This document shows positions 15,305-23,370 of a stretch of 32,051 nucleotides of DNA, piece by piece; the first letter of the stretch is position 1, and each line of letters begins with the position of its first letter. A program made the position numbers and the translations under genes. The DNA is taken from assembly GCA_011773575.1 (NCBI GenBank), contig WVXJ01000137.1, positions 1 through 32,051 on the forward strand, given 5' to 3'. This stretch comes from Armatimonadota bacterium. Lineage in GTDB: Bacteria > Armatimonadota > Hebobacteria > Hebobacterales > WVXJ01. Under the pieces are notes generated by a model, which ran no database searches, had not been told where the DNA came from, and saw nothing but the letters and a program-made list of their open reading frames with translations.

Positions 15305-16135
15305 TTCGTTTCCTCCTTTGCCGACTCACTTGTCGGATTCGCATGTGGCCTTCGAAATAGCACGTCTCCTTCGCTGGAAACAGCGATCCACTTGCTCCTG
15401 CCAGCTCAACAGTGCTTCCTCCCAGGAACCACGTACCGGGACCAGGCACCTAACCTCCTCTTGCGATTCCCCATTCTGGGATCCACCGCACGCTGCTCTT
15501 GGCTCTTCCGTGCTCTCCTTTGCTTTGTCGCCGTTCTCACTTTGCTCCGTTCCCTTCGTGGCAGCATCTCCCCCTGCCTTGCGGCGGGCAGTAGAGAGCG
15601 CAGCTGACGCGGTTACTCAAACTACGCAATGCCGAGGCATCGAGTTCCTGCACCCCCGCCTCGATGGCTATCCCGGGCCGGTTCAGGGTTCGGGAAGTTG
15701 CAGACATGTGTACAATACTGCGAGCATCCACGCGGCCTTAAGTGCGGCCACTGGTTGCTTTGATCGTCACCCCTCGCCACTGCCTTGCTTAAGAGTAGCT
15801 TGGCCGAGATTCACACGAACCCCTCTACAGCAATGTCCAGAAATGGCACACGCGGTTTGGCTCGCCGAAGGACTTGATGTGAGCTCAGAAGAACCATTTC
15901 CTTGAGGAGGCCTGGCAGAGCGATGTCGAGTCGACCCTCGACACCGCAGTTACAGTCGCAGAGCCTATTCGGAAGTCCGCTCTGAACTCTGGCTGCGTGC
16001 CGCCGCGGAACGCACCGGCAATATCCCTGCGGCTTCCCGACTGCCTGTGAGCAGCCACAGGAGCTAGCCTGCATGACAGGAAACCTCTTGGCTATAGACG
16101 ACAACTGGCGAGAGCACACGGGAGGAGCAAAGCCC
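15305..16135. other. Divergent intergenic region with no firm gene
   Basis: About 830 bases separate the minus-strand PRC-barrel gene from the plus-strand dodecin, so promoters in both directions must be here. A TACAAT at 15711-15716 resembles a plus-strand -10 box but has no good -35. An inverted repeat CCTGTG/CACAGG lies just before the dodecin leader, near 16043-16060. Open frames on the plus strand look like chance. On the minus strand two overlapping frames (15537-15731 and 15326-15616) read as partly protein-like and are listed separately. Confidence 0.45.
15326..15731 (-). pseudogene. Possible frameshifted small gene upstream of the PRC-barrel gene
   Basis: One frame opens at an ATG at 15731 and runs to 15537 (MDARSIVHMSATSRTLNRPG at its start). 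A second frame, open from about 15616 to a TGA at 15326, has no start codon, but its end looks like real protein: RGSWEEALLSWQEQVDRCF then a basic helix QRRRRAISKA. A single frameshift near 15600 would join them into one protein of about 130 residues with an acidic middle (TEQSENGDKAKESTEEPR). I do not recognise a family. It could equally be a chance frame, hence the low score. Confidence 0.25.
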
Positions 16136-16351
16136 ATGTCCGACAGTGTCTACAAGGTGATCGAGCTGATAGGAACCAGCGAGAACTCGTGGGAAGAAGC
16201 GGCCCGCAACGCGATTGCGACTGCGTCGAAGACCCTGAAAGAGCTACGGGTCGCTGAGGTCGTTTCTCTCGATATGCAGCTGGATGACGGCAAGGTTGTG
16301 CGCTATCGCGCCAAGATCAAGGTTTCCTTCAAGTACCTCGAGAAGGAATGA
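16136..16351 (+). CDS. Dodecin-family protein lacking the flavin-stacking Trp
   Basis: This 71-residue protein with the dodecin pattern starts MSDSVYKVIELIGTSENSWE and ends in VRYRAKIKVSFKYLE. Dodecins assemble into hollow dodecamers that bind flavins or related ligands in the cytoplasm. The start at 16136 follows GGGAGGAG at good distance; an in-frame ATG at 16073 would add 21 unrelated residues. In flavin-storing dodecins a Trp stacks on the isoalloxazine ring and a Gln contacts it. At the aligned places here I read Val39 (KELRVAEVV) and Arg58 (VRYRAK). Flavin binding is therefore doubtful, although the fold is clear. It opens a plus-strand series with a DUF3096 protein and a phasin-like protein. 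Confidence 0.9.
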   Translation: MSDSVYKVIELIGTSENSWEEAARNAIATASKTLKELRVAEVVSLDMQLDDGKVVRYRAKIKVSFKYLEKE

Positions 16352-16364
16352 ACTCTCATATTGC

Positions 16365-16407
16365 TGGCCTATCGCGCCGGAGACCGCCGAGGCGCTAACA
16401 TAGGCCA
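16365..16407 (+). promoter_or_regulatory. Intercistronic hairpin abutting the DUF3096 ribosome binding site
   Basis: TGGCCTAT (16365-16372) pairs with ATAGGCCA (16400-16407), and the inner arms GCGCC (16374-16378) and GGCGC (16391-16395) pair too, giving 13 base pairs with one internal loop. The last base of the right arm is the first A of AAAGGAG, the ribosome binding site of the next gene. No T-tract follows, so I favour a translational, processing or mRNA-stability element over a terminator. Confidence 0.55.
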
Positions 16408-16419
16408 AAGGAGATGCCA

Positions 16420-16581
16420 ATGTCCGGGGCCATCGTCATACACGGTACTGTTCTCGCTTCGATCATCGCCCTGATAGCGGGGATTCTGATCCTGATCAGG
16501 CCACGACTGCTCAACTACGTCGTGGCGCTATACCTCATCATCATTGGAGTGCTTGGTCTGCTGAGTGCAATGATAAGATGA
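16420..16581 (+). CDS. DUF3096 small membrane protein
   Basis: This 53-residue protein starts at the ATG at 16420, six bases after AAAGGAG; another ATG at 16414 is too close to the binding site. It has two membrane helices, SIIALIAGILILI and VVALYLIIIGVLGLL, joined by the short basic turn RPRLLNY. This is the pattern of the DUF3096 family, found widely in bacteria and archaea as a hairpin of two helices of unknown function. It lies between dodecin and the phasin-like gene on the same strand, with hairpins in both flanking gaps. The assignment rests on the RPRLLNYVVALYLIIIGVLG stretch, which is characteristic. Confidence 0.82.
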   Translation: MSGAIVIHGTVLASIIALIAGILILIRPRLLNYVVALYLIIIGVLGLLSAMIR

Positions 16582-16634
16582 CGCGCCCTCCGCGAACGCG
16601 TTGGCAGGACATGATCTGGTCAAGACACGAGGGT

Positions 16635-16664
16635 TCTTCTTGCAGTCGCCATCCGGCAAGAAGA
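16635..16664 (+). promoter_or_regulatory. Hairpin directly upstream of the phasin-like gene's ribosome binding site
   Basis: TCTTCTTGC (16635-16643) pairs with GCAAGAAGA (16656-16664), 9 perfect base pairs around a 12-base loop. GGAAGGAG, the ribosome binding site for the gene at 16681, begins at the next base. The placement mirrors the hairpin before the DUF3096 gene, and there is no T-tract. Confidence 0.5.
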
Positions 16665-16680
16665 GGAAGGAGTTAACCAC

Positions 16681-17028
16681 ATGACCGAGACGGGAATCAC
16701 CTCATGGCATGAACTGCTCAACCGGACTGTTGAGCTGGGACTGGGAGCTGCTCTGCTCACCAGGGAGTCTGCGCAGAGACTCGCGGACGAACTCTTGAAG
16801 AAGGGAGAGATGAGCCGCGAGGAAGGCAAGAAGCTCGTCTCTGACATGCTCAAGAAGGGGAAGGATCAGAAGCAGCGGATGGAAGAGTTCGTCACCGGCA
16901 TTGTTGAACACGCGCTGGAGAAGATGGAGGTCGCGCGCCGAGCCCAGATTGAGCAGCTCGAGAAGCGAGTCGCAGCCCTTGAGAAGCGGCTCGACCGGCC
17001 TGGGCGGAGGTTCGGGCGGAGCATCTGA
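16681..17028 (+). CDS. Phasin-like / polyhydroxyalkanoate-associated helical protein
   Basis: This 115-residue all-helical protein fits the small phasin-like family (COG3937 type, often called polyhydroxyalkanoate synthesis regulator). It has an N-terminal amphipathic helix (NRTVELGLGAALLT), the pair LADELLKKGEMSREEGKKLV and LKKGKDQKQRMEEFV, and a C-terminal heptad coiled coil (IEQLEKRVAALEKRL). Such proteins coat or organise polymer granules or bind membranes through amphipathic helices. No PHA synthase is in this window, so the granule link is from the family only. The start has GGAAGGAG eight bases upstream. The UbiB-type gene starts one base after its stop, suggesting co-translation. Confidence 0.7.
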   Translation: MTETGITSWHELLNRTVELGLGAALLTRESAQRLADELLKKGEMSREEGKKLVSDMLKKGKDQKQRMEEFVTGIVEHALEKMEVARRAQIEQLEKRVAALEKRLDRPGRRFGRSI

Positions 17029-17029
17029 A

Positions 17030-18694
17030 ATGATGGCTCTCGGCCTCGGCCTTCGGCATCTGAGTCGCCTCCGCGAGATTCTGTCGGTCCTCGTCATCGA
17101 CTTCGGCTTTGGCCACATCCTTGACCAACTCGGTGTTGCCGGCCAGCTCCCCGGCGTGCGGAGGCGTCGGCCTGCCCGTAGGGTTGAGGAGGCACCCGAC
17201 CCGCGCCGGTTGCGGCTTGCGCTGGCCGAGCTTGGCCCCACATTCATCAAGCTTGGACAGATGTTGAGTGCCCGGGGAGATATCCTTTCCCAGCCCGTAG
17301 TCGCGGAACTCCGCCGACTCCAGGATGAAGGTCCCGAGGTGCCGTTTTCGGAAGTCCGGGGCGTCATTGAACGGGAGCTCGGCCGGCCCGTAGAGCAATG
17401 CTATGCCTCCAGCAATCCGAAGCCGCTCTCGGCGGCCTCGCTCGGCCAGGTCCACGCCGCAGTCCTTCCTGATGGACGAGAGGTGACAGTCAAGGTGCTC
17501 CGGCCGGGTGTCCGTCGCCAGGTCGAGATAGATCTTCAGGTCCTGGGCGACATCGCAGTACTCCTGCATCGCCGGGTACCGTCACTCCGCAGCCACGACC
17601 TCCCGAGTTTCGTACGCCAGTTCTCCACGCAGATGCAGGACGAGATGTCCTACAGGATTGAGGCGTACAACGCCGACCGGCTGCGAGTGCGGCTTGAAGA
17701 GGCCGAGATCAATGTTCGCATTCCCCACGTCGTCTGGGATCTGACAACCAAGGAGGTGCTCACGACGGAGCGCGTGTATGGTCACCGCGCTGACCGCGGT
17801 CTAGCGCTTCCGCCTGACATCGACAATATCGCGGTCGCATCCCAGATCGGCCGCGCCGTTTTGCACCAGATCTTCGTATGCGGTTTCTTCCATGGCGACC
17901 CCCATCACGGGAACATGCTCGTGGGCGAGGATGGCGCGATCGTGCTGCTCGACTTCGGCATCATGGGGTACTTCGATCCGCGCACGCGCCGGCTCGTCGC
18001 GGACGCCGTCCGGCATGTCTATGAGGAAGACATCGACGGCCTCACCACCGCGTTATGCGAACTTGGCGTCGTGGGTGGAGATGCGAATATGCAGTCTCTC
18101 CGCAATGAGTTGGCGCGCATCGTCAGTCGCTTTATGCTACTTCCGCGGCGGGAGTTTCCACTGGGTGAGGTCTTGATGCAGACCCTGCGCGCTCTCTGGC
18201 TCAACAGCGTACGCGTGCCAGCCGAGCTTTCCCTGGCCGCCAAGGCGCTGCTATACGGCGAATCCGTCGCCACAGATGTCGATCCCGACTTCGACTTCCG
18301 AGACCTTACGCAGCCGATCCTCCGGGATGCACGCGCTCGCTCGCTCGCGCCCGGCGCGCTCGCAGATCGCCTTGCACGCGGCGTCGAGGATGCCGCCAGC
18401 CGCCTCTATCGAATGCCGATTCACCTGGAACGGGTGCTGTCTCTGATGCAACAGGGAGGGTTGCAGGTACGCGTCGAGGATGTGCAAGTGGAAACACGCT
18501 GGGGACGAATTGGCCGCGTGCTCAACCGAGTGGGTCTCAGCCTGCTCTCGGCCAGCCTGCTCGTCTCTGGCACGATGTTCATGGTTCAGGGAGAGCATGC
18601 CACTCACATCTGGCTAGGCACAACTGCCCTTTGTCTCGGTTTCGCCTGCGGCCTCATCGTAGTTGTCCGCAGCCTCCGGCCGGGACAGCTTTGA
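17030..18694 (+). CDS. UbiB/ABC1/AarF family atypical kinase
   Basis: This 554-residue member of the ABC1/UbiB atypical kinase-like family carries the KxGQ motif in FIKLGQMLSARGD (Lys74-Gln77), the Ala-rich nucleotide loop SAASLGQVH (134-142), the ATP-site Lys155 in VTVKV, the catalytic loop HGDPHHGN (288-295) and DFG (308-310). Two hydrophobic C-terminal helices (LSLLSASLLVSGTMFMV and TTALCLGFACGLIVVV) would anchor it in the membrane. The family supports isoprenoid quinone synthesis or lipid handling, with ATPase activity rather than protein kinase activity shown for some members. The start is one base after the phasin-like stop; another ATG follows immediately at 17033. All motifs are intact. 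There are no quinone biosynthesis genes nearby, so the pathway is open. Confidence 0.92.
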   Translation: MMALGLGLRHLSRLREILSVLVIDFGFGHILDQLGVAGQLPGVRRRRPARRVEEAPDPRRLRLALAELGPTFIKLGQMLSARGDILSQPVVAELRRLQDEGPEVPFSEVRGVIERELGRPVEQCYASSNPKPLSAASLGQVHAAVLPDGREVTVKVLRPGVRRQVEIDLQVLGDIAVLLHRRVPSLRSHDLPSFVRQFSTQMQDEMSYRIEAYNADRLRVRLEEAEINVRIPHVVWDLTTKEVLTTERVYGHRADRGLALPPDIDNIAVASQIGRAVLHQIFVCGFFHGDPHHGNMLVGEDGAIVLLDFGIMGYFDPRTRRLVADAVRHVYEEDIDGLTTALCELGVVGGDANMQSLRNELARIVSRFMLLPRREFPLGEVLMQTLRALWLNSVRVPAELSLAAKALLYGESVATDVDPDFDFRDLTQPILRDARARSLAPGALADRLARGVEDAASRLYRMPIHLERVLSLMQQGGLQVRVEDVQVETRWGRIGRVLNRVGLSLLSASLLVSGTMFMVQGEHATHIWLGTTALCLGFACGLIVVVRSLRPGQL

Positions 18695-18736
18695 TCCGGC
18701 GCGTGCGAGTGACATGAGAGAGGTCGGGAGGTATCG

Positions 18737-20473
18737 GTGACTAGAGGAAGGACGCGTGGAATGGACATAGAGGCTTCTGTACCCGTTCCCCTGGTGGCCT
18801 ACTTCTCCATGGAAATCTGCCTGGAGCCGGAGATTCCCACCTACAGCGGCGGACTGGGGATCTTGGCAGGCGATACCGTGCGAGCAGCTGCCGATCTCGG
18901 CGTGCCCATGGTTGCTGTTAGCTTAGTGCATCGTAAGGGCTACTTCCATCAACACCTGGACGAAGATGGCAATCAGTCAGAAGCGCCCAGCCCTTGGAGC
19001 CCTGAGGATGTGCTGGAGCCCGTATCCCCGCACGTCTCCGTGTCCATCGACGGTCGAACGGTGCGCGCGCAGGCCTGGCGCTATCCAGTGCAGGGCATCG
19101 GGGGGCACGCGGTACCGGTATATCTGCTTGACACGGCTTTGGCGGAGAACTCCGAACACGACAAGACTCTCACGGACTACCTGTATGGTGGCGATGATCA
19201 CTACCGGCTGCGTCAGGAGGCCGTTCTCGGACTTGGCGGGGTCTGCCTACTGCGCGAACTTGGTATCACCGAGGACGTCTGCTATCACATGAACGAAGGG
19301 CACTCAGCGCTTCTCGCTCTCGCTCTGGTCGAGGGGCAGATGGCCAGCAAGGGGCCCGAGGCCGCTACCGACGAGATCGTAGAAGCGGCTAGACAGCAGT
19401 CCATCTTTACCACGCACACCCCGGTGCCCGCCGGCCATGATCAGTTCCCCATAAGCCTTGTTCGAGAAGTGTTGGGCGAGCGCCGCGCGGCGCTGCTGGA
19501 GGCGGCCGGCTGTTGCCTCGACGGGAGACTCAACATGACTCACACTGCGCTGCGCTTCTCCCGCTATGTCAATGGCGTCTCAATGCGCCATGACGAGGTC
19601 TCCAGCGGGATGTTCCCAGGCTATCCCGTGAACGCAATCACCAACGGCGTGCACGCTGTCACCTGGACGTCGCCTGCCTTTCAGGCGCTGTACGACAAGC
19701 ATGTTCCCGAGTGGCGGCGTGACAACTACTACCTCCGGTATGCTGTAGGCATTCCACTTGACGAAATCCAGCAGGCCCACACTGGGGCCAAGAAAGAACT
19801 GCTGGCCGTGGTGAAAGAGAGAGCCGGGGTGGCCCTGGACAAGGATACACTGACCATCGGCTTCGCGCGCCGAGCCACAGGTTACAAGCGGGCTGACCTG
19901 TTGTTCTCGGATCTGGACAGGCTGAGGTCCATCGCACGCCGGATGGGACCACTGCAGGCAATCTACGCGGGAAAGGCGCATCCTCGGGATCAAGAGGGGA
20001 AGAACATGATCCGCCGCGTATTCCAGGCCGCGGCCGAATTAGGAGACACCGCTCCCGTGGTCTACCTCGAGGACTACGATGCTGCTCTCGCTCGCTTGCT
20101 CTGCTCTGGAGTTGACCTGTGGCTCAACACTCCTCTGCCGCCGCACGAGGCCTCTGGAACCAGCGGCATGAAGGCTGCGCTCAATGGAATCCCCAGCTTG
20201 AGCGTGCTGGATGGCTGGTGGATCGAGGGACACGTAGAAGGCGTCACAGGCTGGTCTATCGGCGACAGCGTGGGAACCTCGTCGGATTCGGCTGTGGAGG
20301 CCGCGTCACTATACGACAAGCTGGAGCAAGTGATCCTTCCGCTCTTCTGCCAGCACCCAAAGGCCTACGCCCAGATAATGCGTAACGCTATCGCCATGAA
20401 CGGTTCCTTCTTCAACACTCAGCGGATGATGTCCCAGTACGTGAGGAACGCCTACCCAGCGGCACGGGGATAG
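18737..20473 (+). CDS. glgP: Alpha-glucan (glycogen/maltodextrin) phosphorylase, short form
   Basis: This 578-residue GT35 phosphorylase of the short bacterial/archaeal type lacks the long N-terminal part of animal-like forms. Visible motifs are YFSMEICLEPEIPTYSGGLG (22-41), YHMNEGHSA (183-191), FTTHTPVPAGHDQF (224-237), ITNGVHAVTW (301-310), GFARRATGYKRADL (375-388) and the cofactor site EASGTSGMKAALNG, where Lys479 should hold pyridoxal phosphate. It releases glucose-1-phosphate from alpha-1,4-glucan chains. The start is GTG at 18737 with GGGAGG five bases before; ATG at 18761 is an alternative. It follows the UbiB gene by 42 bases. It is the degradative partner expected for the polymer handled by the GH57/GT4 operon at 1475-9690, though transcribed from the other strand. 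Confidence 0.93.
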   Translation: MTRGRTRGMDIEASVPVPLVAYFSMEICLEPEIPTYSGGLGILAGDTVRAAADLGVPMVAVSLVHRKGYFHQHLDEDGNQSEAPSPWSPEDVLEPVSPHVSVSIDGRTVRAQAWRYPVQGIGGHAVPVYLLDTALAENSEHDKTLTDYLYGGDDHYRLRQEAVLGLGGVCLLRELGITEDVCYHMNEGHSALLALALVEGQMASKGPEAATDEIVEAARQQSIFTTHTPVPAGHDQFPISLVREVLGERRAALLEAAGCCLDGRLNMTHTALRFSRYVNGVSMRHDEVSSGMFPGYPVNAITNGVHAVTWTSPAFQALYDKHVPEWRRDNYYLRYAVGIPLDEIQQAHTGAKKELLAVVKERAGVALDKDTLTIGFARRATGYKRADLLFSDLDRLRSIARRMGPLQAIYAGKAHPRDQEGKNMIRRVFQAAAELGDTAPVVYLEDYDAALARLLCSGVDLWLNTPLPPHEASGTSGMKAALNGIPSLSVLDGWWIEGHVEGVTGWSIGDSVGTSSDSAVEAASLYDKLEQVILPLFCQHPKAYAQIMRNAIAMNGSFFNTQRMMSQYVRNAYPAARG

Positions 20474-20602
20474 CCCGCTGACGACGATCGGGCGAGAGCG
20501 ACCTGCCCAGGCACCAAAGGCGAGGCGACTGCATAGGGCCAAGTGACGAATCTCGACCTCCACAAACCGAAGTGCGGCATGGGCAGCACTCAGATCAGCG
20601 AT

Positions 20603-23329
20603 TCACTGCGACAATTGAGCGGACCGTCGAGCTAGGACGAGCTTGCCGACCTGCCCACCGATCAGTGGCAGCGCGCTCATCCCCAGAATCACCGACCATC
20701 CCGCCGCGTCGGGCGGGACGACCTTCAGCACGTGAGCCAGGAACGGGATGTACAGCGCTCCAAGAAGAAGCACAAGGCAGAGGCTTAGAGCGCCCCACAC
20801 ATAGGTGTTGGAAACGACGTCATTGCGAAGTATGCCAGACGCGGCGTCGCGCATGTTGAAGACGTGCCAGAGCTGGGCGAAGGCGAGAGTCAGGAAAGAA
20901 ACGGTTACCGCTCTGGGTGTATCTATGTGGAGCCAGAGCAGGGAGAGCGCCAGCGCCCCCAATACTGCGGCCGCGATCCCGGCTCCGTAGCCGCCGACTC
21001 CTTTCCAGTGGCGTGAGGTGAGGATCGGTTCGCGCGGGTCGCGCGGCGGATGATCCATGATGGCCGGCTCTCCTTTTCCCATGCCCAATGCGAGAGCAGG
21101 AAACACATCGGTCACCAGATTCAGGAACAGGATTTGCAGGGGCAGAATGGGCAAAGGCGCGTTGACGATGGAAGCAAGGCCGACAATCATCACCTCTGCG
21201 ACATTGCACGACAGCAGGTAGAACACGAATCTGCGGAGGTTGCGGAAGATGACTCGACCCTGTTCAACGGCGTGGACAATGGTGGCGAAGGCATCGTCGA
21301 GCAGGACCATGTCCGAGGCCTCGCGTGCTACCTGGGTGCCGCGCCGGCCCATGGCAATACCGATGTCCGCTTTCTTGAGCGCGGGAGCATCGTTCACGCC
21401 GTCGCCAGTCATCGCCACAATGGCATGGTTGCTCTGATACAGGTCAACCAGATGAAGTTTCTGTTCGGGGCTTACGCGGGCGAAGATGCGGGCCTCCGTG
21501 AAACGGCGGCGCTCCTCCTCGGATAGCTCCTCTACGGGCCGGATCTCGTCTCCCATGATCACATCCGCGTCGCCCTCGTCCCGCAGACCTAAGCTGTGGG
21601 CGACGTTACGGGCGGTGGCCGCTTGATCGCCGGTCACCATGACGATCCGGATACCGGCAGACTGCGCAGCACCAATCGGCCTTCGCACTTCCTCGCGCGC
21701 CGGGTCGCGCAGTCCCACGAGACCCACGAAGAGCAGGTCGCGATAGGGTTCGTCCTCGGGCGACTGCACGGTCTTCTCGGCCAGCGCCAGCACCCGCAGG
21801 CCGTCCTCGGCAAGATCTTTGTTGCGGCCGAGCCATCGCTCACGGTCGAAGTCGTTGTCGCCCTGGCTGCCAGCGGCATTGGAGCAGACCTCCAGCACGG
21901 CTTCGGGCGCGCCCTTGACAGCTACCCGGTAACCTCCTTCACTCTCATGGGCGGTAGCCATCATCTTCAGGTCAGGGTCGAACGCGTGCTCCTTGGCTTC
22001 GGACATTTCCTCCACCACATTGGGTCTCCGCAGGCCCGCCTTCTCACCTGCGACAAGCAGCGCCACCTCCATGGGATCGCCCACGGCCCTGTCTTCATCC
22101 TTCTCCGCATCCAGGTCTAGAGATGCGCCATTGCAGAGCACGCCGATCTCGAGGGCGCTTCGCAGCAGTGGCTCGTCCTCAACATTCACAGCCCGGCCGT
22201 CCCTGTGGAATTTGCCTTGGCGCGCCAGCGCGGCCCCGGTCACTTCCACGTCTCCATCTGGGAGAGCGAACAAGGAGACAGACATTCGGTTCTCGGTGAG
22301 GGTACCGGTCTTGTCGGTGCAGATGATGTTTGTCGCGCCCAGCGTCTCAACCGCGGAGAGACGGTTGATGAGCGCGTTGCGTCGTGCCATCCGCAGCATG
22401 CCGCGGGCGAGGGCTGCGGTAGCGACGATGGGCAGCCCCTCGGGAATGGTCGCCACGGCAAGTGCAATGGCCGTCTCAATAATGAGCAGCAGATCTCTGC
22501 CGCGGAGGAGACCCGCGGTCAACACCAGCGCGGCGATAACAAGCGTCACCCAGACCAGCCTCTGTCCCAGTTGATCGAGCCGCCTCTCCAGCGGGGTCGC
22601 CTGCTCGTGCGTCTCCTCCGCTAGGGTGGCCACGCGGCCCAATTCGGTGTTAACCCCGACTGCGACGACCACAGCCTCGCCTGTCCCTTGCGTAATGGCT
22701 GTGCCCTTGAAGGCCATGTTCGAGCGCTCAGCCAGGGGAGTACCTTCGGCGATATCTTCGACCTGCTTGGTAACCGGCACAGACTCTCCGGTGAGGGTGG
22801 ACTCGTCAAGCTGAAGGTTCGAAGCTTCAACCAGGCGCAAGTCTGCTGCGATCACGTCCCCGGCTTCCAGGATGGCGATGTCCCCAGGAACCAGGGCCCA
22901 TGCAGGCACGACGCGGACGGCGCCATTTCGGCGCACGGTGGCGGACTGGCGCCCGAGCCGTCGAAGCGCCTCCATGGACCGGGCGGCGCGTATCTCCGTG
23001 GCAAAGCCGATGGCCGCGTTGATCACGACTACCGCGGCGATGGCAATGCCGTCCACCCATTCCCCAAAGGCGAAGGCCACCAGCGCGGCCGCCACCAGAA
23101 GCAGAACCACCAGGCTCCTGAACTGATTCAGCAGAACCGCCCAGACGCTCATACGCCTGGCCTCGGGCAGGGCATTGACGCCGTGTCGGCGTCGCCTTCG
23201 CCTCACCTCATTGGCCGTGAGCCCGGTCTCGGGGGAAACGCCAATATCTTCCAGGACTTTGCCGGCGGCCTGCGCCCACGGCTTCATCGGCAAGCTTGCG
23301 GTCTGATGTTGGGGATCGGTCTTGGTCAT
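20603..23329 (-). CDS. P-type cation ATPase, Ca2+-type (SERCA/SPCA-like)
   Basis: This 908-residue P-type ATPase has an N-terminal cation_ATPase_N segment, TGES (180-183) in the actuator domain, the phosphorylated Asp339 in DKTGTLT, and TGDGVNDAPALKKADIG in the hinge. Membrane helix 4 has ATIPEGLP with Glu297, and helices 5/6 have CNVAEV (Asn709, Glu712) and NLVTD (Asn737, Asp741). These match the Ca2+ ligands of SERCA pumps. The helix 8 acidic ligand of SERCA site I appears absent (AFAQLWHVFNM), as in one-site SPCA pumps. Ca2+ or Mn2+ export is the likely role, but Na+/K+ relatives share much of this pattern. It lies 41 bases after atpG on the same strand, probably in the N-ATPase transcript. 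Confidence 0.92.
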   Translation of the reverse strand: MTKTDPQHQTASLPMKPWAQAAGKVLEDIGVSPETGLTANEVRRRRRRHGVNALPEARRMSVWAVLLNQFRSLVVLLLVAAALVAFAFGEWVDGIAIAAVVVINAAIGFATEIRAARSMEALRRLGRQSATVRRNGAVRVVPAWALVPGDIAILEAGDVIAADLRLVEASNLQLDESTLTGESVPVTKQVEDIAEGTPLAERSNMAFKGTAITQGTGEAVVVAVGVNTELGRVATLAEETHEQATPLERRLDQLGQRLVWVTLVIAALVLTAGLLRGRDLLLIIETAIALAVATIPEGLPIVATAALARGMLRMARRNALINRLSAVETLGATNIICTDKTGTLTENRMSVSLFALPDGDVEVTGAALARQGKFHRDGRAVNVEDEPLLRSALEIGVLCNGASLDLDAEKDEDRAVGDPMEVALLVAGEKAGLRRPNVVEEMSEAKEHAFDPDLKMMATAHESEGGYRVAVKGAPEAVLEVCSNAAGSQGDNDFDRERWLGRNKDLAEDGLRVLALAEKTVQSPEDEPYRDLLFVGLVGLRDPAREEVRRPIGAAQSAGIRIVMVTGDQAATARNVAHSLGLRDEGDADVIMGDEIRPVEELSEEERRRFTEARIFARVSPEQKLHLVDLYQSNHAIVAMTGDGVNDAPALKKADIGIAMGRRGTQVAREASDMVLLDDAFATIVHAVEQGRVIFRNLRRFVFYLLSCNVAEVMIVGLASIVNAPLPILPLQILFLNLVTDVFPALALGMGKGEPAIMDHPPRDPREPILTSRHWKGVGGYGAGIAAAVLGALALSLLWLHIDTPRAVTVSFLTLAFAQLWHVFNMRDAASGILRNDVVSNTYVWGALSLCLVLLLGALYIPFLAHVLKVVPPDAAGWSVILGMSALPLIGGQVGKLVLARRSAQLSQ

Positions 23330-23370
23330 AATTCCTGCCAGTCGGGCCAGGTTGGGTGGCGACAGCGTGC

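Noticed and set aside
15318..15905. A 195-codon plus-strand open frame in the divergent region
   Set aside because: Cys/Ser/Arg-rich, no start signal, no family resemblance, and it overlaps the PRC-barrel leader.
20474..20602. Bidirectional terminator between the convergent phosphorylase and P-type ATPase genes
   Set aside because: Expected from the layout, but I found only weak 4-5 base complementarities and no T-tract.
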